45,262 bases of DNA. Source: Acidobacteriota bacterium. GTDB taxonomy: Bacteria > Acidobacteriota > Vicinamibacteria > Vicinamibacterales > Fen-181. How positions within the stretch are numbered: the first letter of the stretch is position 1; each line of letters starts with the position of its first letter. This document shows, one piece after another, positions 1 through 8,156 of this stretch. The stretch covers positions 1 to 45,262 of the forward strand of contig JANYLG010000189.1 in NCBI GenBank assembly GCA_025363775.1. Reading direction: 5' to 3'. The notes under the pieces are model-generated. The model saw only the letters and a program-made list of their open reading frames with translations. It was not told the origin of the DNA and searched no databases. Both the position numbers and the translations under genes were made by a program.

Positions 1-524
1 TTCTTCACCTGTAGGTCATTCACGACTTGCTTCACGTTGGGCACTCTCGTCGCCACCTTCTCGGCGGCGTCGCGCATGTCCTGCGAGATCACTTCTCCGG
101 TCAGCGTGACGACGGCGCTCTTCACTTCGTATTTCACGTTCTCGTGCATCTTGTTCTGGATCAGCGCCGCGTCCAGATTCACCTCGATGCCTTTGTCCAG
201 ATCGGAGTTCACGGCTTTTGCGTCTGTTTCTGCGCCAACGGGAATCACGGCAATCTGATTCGCAACAACCTGCGCGCCCGCCAGAGACTTGGCAACTGTC
301 TCGGCTTGTGCCTTGTCGCTCTCTCTGGCCACTTGTCCTCCCAGGGTCACGATGCCCTTGTCACGATCCTGACTGACGGAGACGCCTTTGAGGCCTGCTT
401 GATCGAGCGCTGTCCGGATACTGTCGGAGACATCTAGTGATTTCTGGGTCGTCGCGGAGCATCCGGCCAGGGCCCCGACGGCGAGCAGCGTGAGCATGGC
501 CACTGACAATCTAAGTGTGTTCAT
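1..524 (-). CDS. BON-domain lipoprotein (3' end outside window)
   Basis: Translating the minus strand from the ATG at 524 gives at least 174 residues without a stop up to the window edge. The N-terminus is a lipoprotein signal: a short hydrophobic run ends in a lipobox LAGC with the modified cysteine at residue 22. Two BON-like repeats follow, roughly residues 32-96 and 112-174, each with the pattern of an acidic helix, then 'VTLxGxV', then a second helix ending in 'VVNDLQV'. BON proteins (OsmY class) act in the periplasm or outer membrane and bind phospholipid surfaces during osmotic or envelope stress. A strong ribosome binding site (GGAGG) lies 7 bases before the ATG. The PRC-barrel gene ends 32 bases upstream on the same strand, so the two are probably co-transcribed. 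The exact family member cannot be named and the C-terminus is not visible. Confidence 0.85.
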   Translation of the reverse strand, partial: MNTLRLSVAMLTLLAVGALAGCSATTQKSLDVSDSIRTALDQAGLKGVSVSQDRDKGIVTLGGQVARESDKAQAETVAKSLAGAQVVANQIAVIPVGAETDAKAVNSDLDKGIEVNLDAALIQNKMHENVKYEVKSAVVTLTGEVISQDMRDAAEKVATRVPNVKQVVNDLQVK

Positions 525-556
525 ATCTTTCCTCCGATGAAGATGCCCGTGTCGCG

Positions 557-1318
557 CTACTCGCCCCAGTAGCGGGGTTGGCCATAGTGGCCGTACAGTT
601 TTGTCTCGTAGTCGCGCTCAACAGGCCGGGCTGGGTCGTACTCGGGACTGTTCTTGATCTGTGCGCGCGTGAGAGTCACGTGGACCTTCGACTGGTCCCA
701 ATCCACCCGATCGACCCAGGCTGGCGCCATCAATACCTTCTTGCCCGGCCACCAGTTGGTTGTGCCGACGACCAGGTAGCGGATCGCCCAGGAGTGGTCG
801 TCCACGAGGAAGTCTTCCACATGGCCGATTTCGCCATCCGTCGCCTGGATGTGATAGCCGGTCACCTCGCGCGAGCTGCGCAGGTGAGGATTCTCCTGAT
901 GCTTGGCCTCCCAGTTCCAGCGCCGCTCGCGCTCGAGGTCCGCAGCACTCAGGGCCGGGCCGGACCCAAGATAGGGATAGGGAGACCCGCCCCAGAGATA
1001 GGACCCCGCCCAGTAAGGGTCGTAGCCATAGTAGCCATAGTAGACGGTCTCGTGCTGCCGCGACACCGGCCTATTTGTGTCGATATCTGGACTCTTCTCG
1101 ACCTGGGCCTTCGTCAGCGCGGCCGTGATGCGCTCGTGCTCCCAGTCCATCGCGCGGAAGGCGATCGGCGAGAGGAGCACCTTGCGTTCCGAAAGCCACC
1201 CCCCCGTGTCGACCACGACGAAGCGCACCGTGTGGCTCACATCGTCGAAATAGCACTCTTTGACCGTGCCGATGTCCCCATCGCTGGCACCGATCGTGAA
1301 CCCGTTGAGATCCTTCAT
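557..1318 (-). CDS. Double PRC-barrel domain protein
   Basis: The 253-residue product has two PRC-barrel-like domains, about residues 1-75 and 150-228. Each has the signature pattern 'G..IG.V.D...DD....IRY.VV' followed by a lysine-rich strand and a 'W......V...LT.AQ...SP' tail. They are joined by a Tyr/Gly/Pro-rich linker (about 93-118). No signal peptide is seen, so it is probably cytoplasmic or membrane-associated. PRC-barrel proteins of this type are common next to stress-response genes (BON, CsbD, DUF genes), but their biochemical role is mostly unknown. The start ATG at 1318 has only a poorly spaced GGAG directly before it, and the strong AAGGAGG sits about 17 bases upstream, which is unusual. 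The BON lipoprotein gene follows 32 bases downstream. A 9-bp inverted repeat at 1376-1405 lies in the upstream region. Confidence 0.85.
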   Translation of the reverse strand: MKDLNGFTIGASDGDIGTVKECYFDDVSHTVRFVVVDTGGWLSERKVLLSPIAFRAMDWEHERITAALTKAQVEKSPDIDTNRPVSRQHETVYYGYYGYDPYWAGSYLWGGSPYPYLGSGPALSAADLERERRWNWEAKHQENPHLRSSREVTGYHIQATDGEIGHVEDFLVDDHSWAIRYLVVGTTNWWPGKKVLMAPAWVDRVDWDQSKVHVTLTRAQIKNSPEYDPARPVERDYETKLYGHYGQPRYWGE

Positions 1319-1678
1319 GCTCCGGAGCGTCTCATCCTCCTTCGTAACGTGTTACTGTCCTCCACCGCTGTCGTCCTAAGTCCTTCGATGCACATCAGGA
1401 CTTAGTGCTGAGCCATTACAACCGGCCACATGCGGCGAAAGCCGATCGTGGCCGTAATTGCGAGTCGAAGCACTCAGGCGGATCGCCCCCAGACTGAGTT
1501 GGCGCCGACGGAGTGCGTGACAGCCGTCACGAATCTGTTGAGCCTCGTCGTTGACTTTGTCGAGTCGATCATCGGTCCACACGTGGTGGTGCGCTGTCCA
1601 ATACAGCACAGTCTCGAAGAAAGAGCCTCCTTGACCTCGGGTCAGGCGCGAGAGAACTCGCAGGGTGGAAATCGCAAA
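1319..1678. other. Intergenic stretch with inverted repeat and a doubtful small frame
   Basis: No gene can be supported with confidence here. The stretch holds the 9-bp inverted repeat at 1376-1405. It also holds a minus-strand open frame at 1376-1609 (77 codons, GTG start) whose beginning, with the words VWTDDRLD, resembles the start of small WTD-type coiled-coil proteins. The rest of that frame loses any resemblance and has no well-placed ribosome binding site, so it may be a decayed remnant. Confidence 0.4.
1376..1405. repeat. Perfect 9-bp inverted repeat upstream of PRC-BON genes
   Basis: CTAAGTCCT (1376-1384) and AGGACTTAG (1397-1405) are perfect reverse complements separated by 12 bases. 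The repeat lies about 60 bases upstream of the PRC-barrel start codon on the minus strand, so it is either an operator or a leader hairpin. The GGACTT half-sites recall those used by NarL/DevR-type response regulators, but here they diverge. That comparison is only suggestive. No T-tract follows, which argues against a terminator. Confidence 0.5.
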
Positions 1679-2119
1679 TCAGGCGCGCTGGTGATCCGCC
1701 CGCCAGGCGGTGACCATCCTCTTGATGACCTTCTGATCCTGAAGGTTCTCATCGAGGACCTTACGCGCCAGGGTCGGCAGTTCCGCGTCACCGGCGAAGC
1801 GCAGCGCCACGAGCTGTTTGACGGTGAAGCCGTCTATGCGCGGCTGCAGATCGGCCGGGAACAGCGCGCGCATGCGCAGGCGTTCTTCGAGCCGGATGAC
1901 GCGGTCCTGTACCGTCAGCGCCATGACCCGAGAGACGACGAACAGCAGTACGAGGGCGACGGCGAGACCGAAGCCAAAAAGATTCGCCCAGCTGAAGTTC
2001 GTTACCGTCTGGTAGAGCGTGTAGAAGAAGTTGAGCGCGATCAGCGGGAGCGCGACGTAGTGGTAGGCTGGGAGCACTCGCGCGTGGTTCTCGAAGGTCT
2101 GGGGCGGTTTCTGCGCCAT
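1679..2119 (-). CDS. DUF6526 family membrane protein
   Basis: This 146-residue protein matches my memory of the DUF6526 family: an N-terminal 'PQTFENHARVLPAYHY' type block, two adjoining transmembrane helices (about residues 20-42 and 46-68), and a cytoplasmic amphipathic half rich in RLEERLRM and 'RVLDENLQDQKVIKRMVTAWRAD' like helices. Family members are about 140-150 residues and have no assigned function; they are sometimes mislabelled as ABC transporter permeases. An AGGAGG ribosome binding site lies 6 bases before the ATG. The gene is divergent from the phosphotransbutyrylase-kinase gene, with a short shared upstream region containing a 12-bp perfect palindrome (2181-2192). Confidence 0.8.
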   Translation of the reverse strand: MAQKPPQTFENHARVLPAYHYVALPLIALNFFYTLYQTVTNFSWANLFGFGLAVALVLLFVVSRVMALTVQDRVIRLEERLRMRALFPADLQPRIDGFTVKQLVALRFAGDAELPTLARKVLDENLQDQKVIKRMVTAWRADHQRA

Positions 2120-2256
2120 GTTCTGCCTCCTGGTTCAGGCTCTCACACTACCACCCGATTGCACAACCCAGAGGCGCGCCCGTCGGCCGACGAGCCTCGC
2201 GGCGGTGTTTATGAGAAGATGACCTGCCCCCAGTCTGCCCGGGAGTGGCACGTACC

Positions 2257-4473
2257 ATGTTCAGAATCGAGGAATCGTTCGACACGCAGATCCTGAAGGC
2301 GCAGAAAGATCGCCCGGTCGTCGTGTTCATCGAGCCGCTGGATGCCCGCGTCCTCGAGGCTGTCTGCCATCTCACGCGCTACGTCAAGCCCGTGCTGCTG
2401 GCCGGTGAGGACGAGGTCTCGGAGACCGCCGCCCGCTGCCTGTCGCACCTCGATCGCTCGCGGGTCGAGTATTCGCTCAGCGAATGCGCCTTTTTGAAGA
2501 TTGCCGGGCGGCCCGACCTCGTCGAGGCGTTCGCCACAGACTGCCTCTCCCACCCAAAGTGCCGTAACGAAGCGCGCGACCTCGAAGAAGCGCGGCGGGC
2601 CCTCTCGTCGCCCGGGCTCTTTGGCATCTATGCGGTGCACCTTGGCCACGCGGACATGGTGGTCGGCGGGGCGACGCACAGCCCGAAACAGTTCTTCAGG
2701 CCGATGCTGGCACTGCTGGCCAACCGCCCGGTGCTGTGCGAGGTCGGCGTCTTCGTCCTGCCCGACGACTTCCCGGACGGGCATTACCCGCAGAACATCG
2801 TCGTGTTCGGCGACGTCGGCGTGAACGCCGTGATGACGCCCGAGATACTGGCTGAGGTGGCTGTGGGAACGTGCGCGGCCGCTCGCGACCTGATCCCCGA
2901 AGACGTGCTGCCCGAGATTCACGGCGCCATCGTGTCGTACTCGCATCGGGGTTCTGACGAGGGCCCGTCGCCGGACACCGTGCGCCACGCCATCGAACTG
3001 GTTCCGGACCTTCTGGCGAAGCGCGTGACGATCGCGCCCCGGTACGCCAGCATCCGAATCACGGGCGAAGTGAAGTTCAGCGCCGCCATCTCCCGCCGGT
3101 CGGCAGAGCTGTATGGGATGAACGGCCTCTCGGGCGGCACGAACGTCATCATCAGCCCGAACCTGGAAACCGGGAATCTGCTCTACCACCTCTACGCCGC
3201 CCGGTTTCCGACCGCGAAGAAGTTCCCGGTGATGTTCGGCGTAGCCTTCCGCGGCGTGGACCTCGCCATCGATTGCACGCCGGAGGACGTCCGGCTGGCG
3301 GTCAAGGCGTCCGTGCTGCGGCTGCAGCGCGACGGGCGGTGGAGCCGCACCCCGAAGGACACCTTCTTCCGCCGGCACCGCGTGCTCGTCATCAATCCCG
3401 GCTCGACCTCGACGAAAATCGCCGTGTTCGAGGGAGACCAGGAGACGTGCTCGCGCGAGATCCAGCACACCTCCGAGGAACTCGCCCCGTTCGCGGGACG
3501 CCGCATCACCGATCAGTACGACCTTCGCAAGGACGCCGTCCTCCGGGTGCTCGGCGAGTTCGGTCTCACGGTGGACGATCTCGACGCGGTCTGCGGCCGC
3601 GGCGGACTCCTGAGGCCGCTCCCCCACGGGACCTACCGGGTCGGGCAGGCTATCCTCGACGACCTGCGGTCGGGTGTCGGCGGCGATCATGCGTCGAACC
3701 TCGGCGCGTTGATCGCCCACGAACTGGCAAGCCCGTCTGGCAAGCCGGCGTTCATCGTGGACCCGGTCGTCGTGGATGAAGCGCCGTCGCGCGTAAAGGT
3801 GACAGGGTTCAAGGACATCCGGCGGCGGGTGATCAGCCACGCGCTGAACCAGGTGGCGTCGGCGCGACGATACGCCCAGGAGAGCGAGACGTTCTACGAG
3901 AAGGTGAACGTCATCGTCTGCCACCTCGGCGGCGGGATCTCGATCGGCGCCCATCGCCTGGGCCGGTACATCGACGCGAACAACGGGCTCGATGGCGAAG
4001 GGCCGTTCACGCCCGAACGTTCCGGCAGCCTGCCACAGGGACAGCTGGCCGAGTTGTGTTTCTCGGGCAGGTACACCCACGAGCAGGTCAAGCGATTGAT
4101 CAAAGGAGAGGGAGGGTTGATGGCGCTGTTGGGCACGTCGGACCTGCGCGAGGTCGAGCGTCGCATCGACGCTGGAGACGCGTGGGCGGCGGAGGTCTTC
4201 GACGCGCTCGCGTACCAGGTCGCCAAGTCGGCCGCCGCGTTGCTGCCTGCGTTCGAAGGACAAAAGATCGACAGCATCATCCTCACGGGCGGCATGGCCC
4301 GATCGAAGGCGCTCGTAGACCTGCTCACGCGCTATCTCTCCGGCATGCCGTGCGGCATCACGGTCTACGCCGGGGAAAACGAGATGGTGGCGCTGGCAAA
4401 GGGCGCGTTGCGGGTGCTGTACGAGAAGGAAGAGCCGCGCGAGTACGTGGTCACTGAAACGGCCGCGGTATGA
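2257..4473 (+). CDS. Fused phosphate acyl/butyryltransferase-butyrate kinase
   Basis: One 738-residue chain carries two enzymes that are normally separate. Residues about 1-350 are a PTA/PTB-type phosphate acyltransferase; the late conserved block 'NVIISPNLETGNLLY' is typical. Residues about 374-738 are a butyrate/acetate-kinase-family domain starting with the phosphate-binding motif VINPGSTSTKIAVFEGD, followed by the Buk-type 'GRGGLLRPLPHGTYRV' block and the GGG loop 'CHLGGGISIGAHRLG'. Together they would convert acyl-CoA plus phosphate to acyl-phosphate and then to carboxylate plus ATP, or the reverse. The acyl chain cannot be read from sequence; butyrate or branched-chain acids are likely. 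I prefer the ATG at 2257, which has GGGAG 11 bases upstream; a GTG at 2245 would add four residues but has no spaced binding site. The stop overlaps the arfB start by four bases (ATGA). Confidence 0.88.
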   Translation: MFRIEESFDTQILKAQKDRPVVVFIEPLDARVLEAVCHLTRYVKPVLLAGEDEVSETAARCLSHLDRSRVEYSLSECAFLKIAGRPDLVEAFATDCLSHPKCRNEARDLEEARRALSSPGLFGIYAVHLGHADMVVGGATHSPKQFFRPMLALLANRPVLCEVGVFVLPDDFPDGHYPQNIVVFGDVGVNAVMTPEILAEVAVGTCAAARDLIPEDVLPEIHGAIVSYSHRGSDEGPSPDTVRHAIELVPDLLAKRVTIAPRYASIRITGEVKFSAAISRRSAELYGMNGLSGGTNVIISPNLETGNLLYHLYAARFPTAKKFPVMFGVAFRGVDLAIDCTPEDVRLAVKASVLRLQRDGRWSRTPKDTFFRRHRVLVINPGSTSTKIAVFEGDQETCSREIQHTSEELAPFAGRRITDQYDLRKDAVLRVLGEFGLTVDDLDAVCGRGGLLRPLPHGTYRVGQAILDDLRSGVGGDHASNLGALIAHELASPSGKPAFIVDPVVVDEAPSRVKVTGFKDIRRRVISHALNQVASARRYAQESETFYEKVNVIVCHLGGGISIGAHRLGRYIDANNGLDGEGPFTPERSGSLPQGQLAELCFSGRYTHEQVKRLIKGEGGLMALLGTSDLREVERRIDAGDAWAAEVFDALAYQVAKSAAALLPAFEGQKIDSIILTGGMARSKALVDLLTRYLSGMPCGITVYAGENEMVALAKGALRVLYEKEEPREYVVTETAAV

Positions 4474-4892
4474 TCCCGGTCACGACGACGATCGCGCTCG
4501 ACGAACGCGACATCAACGAGCGATTCGTCCGTGCGTCGGGTCCCGGAGGTCAGAACGTCAACAAGGTGGCGACGGCCGTCGAACTCCGGTTCAACGTCCG
4601 TCGCGCTTCCCTCCCCGACGACGTGAAGGCACGGCTCCTCGCGCTGGCCGGGTCGCGCGTGACCACCGAGGGTGTGCTGCTGATCGACAGCCGCGAACAC
4701 CGGACCCAACTTCAGAATCGCGAGGCGGCGCGACAGCGGCTCGTCAACCTGGTCCGCAAGGCCAGCCGGCGCCCGCGGACGCGCGTGCCCACCAAGCCCA
4801 GGGCCGGAGCCCGGGAACAACGACTGACGTCGAAGAAACGGCGCGCCAGCGTAAAGGCGCTGCGCGGTAAAGGCGACATCTCCGATCAATAG
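4470..4892 (+). CDS. arfB: Peptidyl-tRNA hydrolase ArfB (ribosome rescue)
   Basis: The 140-residue product is a class-I release-factor-like protein of ArfB/YaeJ type. The GGQ hydrolysis motif is at residues 26-28 inside 'SGPGGQNVNK'. It lacks the codon-recognition domains of RF1/RF2 and ends in a long Arg/Lys-rich tail (about residues 105-135) that in ArfB enters the empty mRNA channel of stalled ribosomes. Its role is to free peptide from ribosomes stalled on mRNA without a stop codon. Length matches the family (about 140). Translation is probably coupled to the upstream acyltransferase-kinase gene through the ATGA overlap. A functional link between the two is not obvious. Confidence 0.92.
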   Translation: MIPVTTTIALDERDINERFVRASGPGGQNVNKVATAVELRFNVRRASLPDDVKARLLALAGSRVTTEGVLLIDSREHRTQLQNREAARQRLVNLVRKASRRPRTRVPTKPRAGAREQRLTSKKRRASVKALRGKGDISDQ

Positions 4893-4895
4893 ATC

Positions 4896-5582
4896 GTGAC
4901 GCTCGCGGTCGATCGGGAGGCGGTCAACCGGTTCTGCGCCGCGACCGACAGGTTCGTCCTGGCCGGCACGCTGGTGCGGCCGTTCGAGCGACTGTGCTTC
5001 CTGCGCACGATGGAGCAGGCGCTCGTGGACCTGTGGATGCGGCCGCCCGGCTTCCTGGAGCTGCTGGGCCGGCTCCACAGCCACTACCGGTCCGAGGTCG
5101 AAGCATGGGCCGCCACCGACGTGGAGGGCATCGTCATCATGGACGACTGGGGCGCCCAGGACCGGATGGTGGTGTCGCCGGCGATCTGGCGGACGCTGTT
5201 CAAGCCGCTCTACCGCGAGTACTGCGAGATCGCGCGGGGTGCGGGCAAGTCCGTGTTCATGCACTCGGACGGCTGGATCCTCGACATCCTGCCCGACCTG
5301 ATCGAGGTGGGCGTCCAGGCGCTGAACAGTCAGCTCTGGTGCATGGGACCCGCTGCCCTCGAGCGCTTTCGCGGGCAGATCACCTTCTGGGGTGAGATCG
5401 ATCGGCAGGTGGTGCTCTCGTGTGGATCGCTCGAGGACGTCCGACGCTCGGTGCGCGAGGTGCGGGAACATCTCTACGCGAACGGCGGCGTGATCGCACA
5501 GTGCGAGTTCGGACCCGGCGCGCGGCCGGAAAACGTCCTGGAAGTGTTCCGCTCCTGGCAGGCGCTCGACGAAGAGAGCTAA
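4896..5582 (+). pseudogene. URO-D/methyltransferase family protein, N-terminally truncated
   Basis: The 228-residue frame is the C-terminal two thirds of a uroporphyrinogen-decarboxylase-fold protein of the methylcobalamin/corrinoid methyltransferase-like branch. Visible blocks are 'FVLAGTLVRPFERLCFLRTME', 'DDWGAQDRMVVSP', 'VFMHSDGW', 'ALNSQLWCMG' and 'FWGEIDRQVVL'. Intact members are about 340-400 residues, and the first 110 or so are missing. The frame begins with a GTG three bases after the arfB stop, with no convincing ribosome binding site. This looks like a deletion that removed the 5' part of the gene and joined the remainder to arfB. It could still be translated by coupling, but a working barrel is unlikely. 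Confidence 0.7.
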
Positions 5583-5616
5583 CGCAAACGTATCGCGATG
5601 ATCCAGACGTCCCGGT

Positions 5617-5645
5617 TTTTCGGCCACTCTCGATGCGGCTATAAT
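5617..5645 (+). promoter_or_regulatory. Candidate promoter for the fused spermidine synthase gene
   Basis: A perfect -10 hexamer TATAAT lies at 5640-5645, with a weak -35 (TTTTCG) 17 bases upstream at 5617-5622. The -10 sits inside the imperfect palindrome GCGGCTATAATTCGCCGC, which could allow repressor binding. The gene starts 51 bases downstream. Confidence 0.5.
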
Positions 5646-5696
5646 TCGCCGCATCGTCGCCCGCCTTCCGCGGTGCCCGTTGTCGAGGACTGACTG

Positions 5697-8108
5697 ATGA
5701 ATGGTCGTCGCTTTCTCCCGGTCCTGCTGCTGTTGTTCGTCGGCAGCGGCTGTGCGGCGCTCGTCTATGAAGTGGTCTGGTTCCAGCTGCTCCAGCTGGT
5801 GATTGGCGTCTCCGCCGTCTCGCTGGGCGTTCTGCTCGGGACGTTCATGGCCGGCCTGTTCCTGGGCAGCCTGCTGTTCCCCCGCTTCGTCCCGGCGACC
5901 CGCCATCCGTTGCGGGTCTATGCCCTGATCGAGGTGGCGATCGGCGTCATCGGCCTGCTGGTACTCGTGTTCGTGCCGTTGATCGGCGGCGTCTACACCG
6001 CGTGGGCGGGCCCCGGCACATTCGGCCTGCTGCTCCGGGCCCTGGCAGCCGGCATCTGCCTGCTGCCGCCGACCCTTCTGATGGGCGCCACGTTGCCGGC
6101 GCTCTCGCGGTGGGTGGAGTCCACGCCGAAGGGCGTGTCGTGGCTGGGCTTCTTCTATGCCGGCAACACCGTCGGCGCGGTGCTGGGCAGCCTGCTCGCG
6201 GGCTTCTACCTGCTGCGCGTCTACGACATGCCGACGGCGACCTACGTGGCGGTCGGGCTGAACCTGGCCGTGGCTCTCGCGTCGCTCGTTGTCGCGCAGA
6301 TCGCGCCGCACCGCGTCGGCGCCACGTCATCGGCGCCTGGCCGGAGGATGCCGGGCGCGTCGGCGATCTATGTCGCGACGGCGCTCTCCGGGCTCACGGC
6401 CCTGGCGGCGGAAGTGGTGTGGACGCGGTTGCTCTCGTTGCTGATCGGCGGAACGACCTACACCTTCTCGCTGATACTCGCGGCATTCCTCGTGGGCATC
6501 GGCATTGGAAGCGCGGCGGGAGCGGCGTTCACCCGGAATGCCAGGGACGCCCGGCTGGCGCTCGGCTGGTGCCAGGCGCTGTTGTGCGTCGCCATCGCCT
6601 GGGCGGCCTACACGCTGTCGGCGTCGCTGCCTTTCTGGCCGGTCGATCCCTCGATCTCCGACAACCCATGGTTCAACTTCCAGATCGACTTCGTCCGGAG
6701 CCTGTGGGCGATCCTGCCGGCGACGCTGCTCTGGGGCGCCAGCTTCCCGCTCGCGCTCGCGGCGCTCGCGACTGAAGGGCACGACCCGGCGATCCTCGTC
6801 AGCCGGGTGTACGCCGCCAACACGGTCGGCGCGATCGTCGGATCGCTCGGTGCAAGCCTGGTGCTCGTGTCGGCCATCGGCAGCCAGCACACGCAGCAGT
6901 TGCTCATTCTCCTCTGCGGCGTCTCGGCGCTCATCGTCCTGGAACCGGTCGCCGGGGCGACCACCTCGAGACAGCCCTGGCTGCGCTTCGCCGCGGTCGT
7001 CCTGGTGATCATGGCCGGCTGCGGGACGCTGATGACGCGGGCGGTGCCCGCCGTTCCGGGGCTGCTCGTCGCCTACGGGCGCTTCACCGCGACCAAGTCC
7101 AACCAGGGCGACGTACTCTACATGGGTGAAGGACTCAGTTCGTCTGTGGCGGTCACGCGCCTCGGGAACGGGATCCTGAGCTATCACAATGCAGGCAAGG
7201 TGCAGGCGTCGAGCGACCCCGAAGACATGCGGCTGCAGCGGATGTTGGGCCACCTCACCACGCTGGTTCCCGCGCACCCGAAGTCGGTGCTGGTCATCGG
7301 CTGCGGCGCGGGGGTGACAGCCGGTGCGGTCTCTGTCGATCCCGGTGTCGAGCGGGTGACCATCGCGGAGATCGAGCCGCTCGTCGTCAAGACCGTGTCC
7401 ACCTACTTCAGCCGCTACAACCACGACGTCATCCGCAACCCGAAGGTGCAGGTGGAAATCGACGACGCCCGCCACTTCCTGGTGACGACCAAGCAGACGT
7501 TCGACGCGATCACCTCCGACCCGCTCGACCCGTGGGTGAAGGGCGCCGCCATGCTCTACACGAAGGAGTTCTTCGAGCTGGTGAAGAGCCACCTGAATCC
7601 GGGGGGTGCGGTCACGCTGTTCGTGCAGCTGTATCAGAGCAACGAGGACGCGGTGAAGAGCGAGATCGGCACCTTCTTCGAGGCGTTCCCGAACGGCGTG
7701 GTGTTCGCCAACACCATCAACAACGCGGGGTACGATCTCGTGCTGCTCGGGCAGGTCGAGCCGACCAGGATCGACCTGGACCAGTGGGTCTCGCGGCTGA
7801 AGCGCCCCGAATACCAGGTCATCGCGCAGTCGCTGCGCGAGATTGGGTTTCCCTCGGCCATCGAGCTGCTGGGCACGTATGCCGGGCGCGCCAAGGACCT
7901 TGGCGGGTGGCTGCAGGGCGCCGCGATCAACCGCGACCACAACCTGCGGCTGCAGTACCTGGCCGGGATGGGACTGAATCTCCGGAACAGCGGGACGATT
8001 TACAACAACATCGTGGCCTACCGTCGCCAGCCCGACGACCTGTTCTCCGGGTCCGAACCACTCAAAGCGATGCTGTGGGACGTGATCCAGAACCCGCCGA
8101 TGCGATAA
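5697..8108 (+). CDS. Membrane-fused spermidine synthase-like protein
   Basis: This 803-residue protein joins a polytopic membrane part (about residues 1-450, at least ten hydrophobic helices with MFS-like 'FYAGNTVGAVLGSLLAGF' and 'VYAANTVGAIVGSLGASL' repeats) to a soluble Rossmann aminopropyltransferase-like domain (about 480-720). The SAM/dcSAM-binding loop GCGAG is at residues 535-539, followed by the acidic strand end 'IAEIEP' and the 'DDARHF' and 'TSDPLDPW' blocks of spermidine synthases. Such fusions are common in environmental bacteria and are annotated as fused MFS/spermidine synthase, but their substrate is rarely known. The gene has its own TATAAT box and stands alone, convergent with uup. 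The C-terminal 80 residues are hydrophilic and not recognised. Confidence 0.85.
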   Translation: MNGRRFLPVLLLLFVGSGCAALVYEVVWFQLLQLVIGVSAVSLGVLLGTFMAGLFLGSLLFPRFVPATRHPLRVYALIEVAIGVIGLLVLVFVPLIGGVYTAWAGPGTFGLLLRALAAGICLLPPTLLMGATLPALSRWVESTPKGVSWLGFFYAGNTVGAVLGSLLAGFYLLRVYDMPTATYVAVGLNLAVALASLVVAQIAPHRVGATSSAPGRRMPGASAIYVATALSGLTALAAEVVWTRLLSLLIGGTTYTFSLILAAFLVGIGIGSAAGAAFTRNARDARLALGWCQALLCVAIAWAAYTLSASLPFWPVDPSISDNPWFNFQIDFVRSLWAILPATLLWGASFPLALAALATEGHDPAILVSRVYAANTVGAIVGSLGASLVLVSAIGSQHTQQLLILLCGVSALIVLEPVAGATTSRQPWLRFAAVVLVIMAGCGTLMTRAVPAVPGLLVAYGRFTATKSNQGDVLYMGEGLSSSVAVTRLGNGILSYHNAGKVQASSDPEDMRLQRMLGHLTTLVPAHPKSVLVIGCGAGVTAGAVSVDPGVERVTIAEIEPLVVKTVSTYFSRYNHDVIRNPKVQVEIDDARHFLVTTKQTFDAITSDPLDPWVKGAAMLYTKEFFELVKSHLNPGGAVTLFVQLYQSNEDAVKSEIGTFFEAFPNGVVFANTINNAGYDLVLLGQVEPTRIDLDQWVSRLKRPEYQVIAQSLREIGFPSAIELLGTYAGRAKDLGGWLQGAAINRDHNLRLQYLAGMGLNLRNSGTIYNNIVAYRRQPDDLFSGSEPLKAMLWDVIQNPPMR

Positions 8109-8156
8109 CCGCGGAACGCGTGCGGTGCAGCGGGGCCGGTCCGTCGCGCTGCGTCG

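Noticed and set aside
1376-1609. Minus-strand 77-codon frame beginning like WTD-type small proteins
   Set aside because: Only the first 20 or so residues resemble a family, and the ribosome binding site is badly placed.
2209-4263. Long minus-strand open frame of 684 codons
   Set aside because: It is antisense to the phosphotransbutyrylase-kinase gene, Arg/Asp/His-rich and without recognisable motifs. Such shadows arise from the codon bias of high-GC genes.
8109-8156. Possible terminator between the convergent spermidine synthase-like and uup genes
   Set aside because: Only a 5-bp stem with a 9-base loop and no T-tract could be found.
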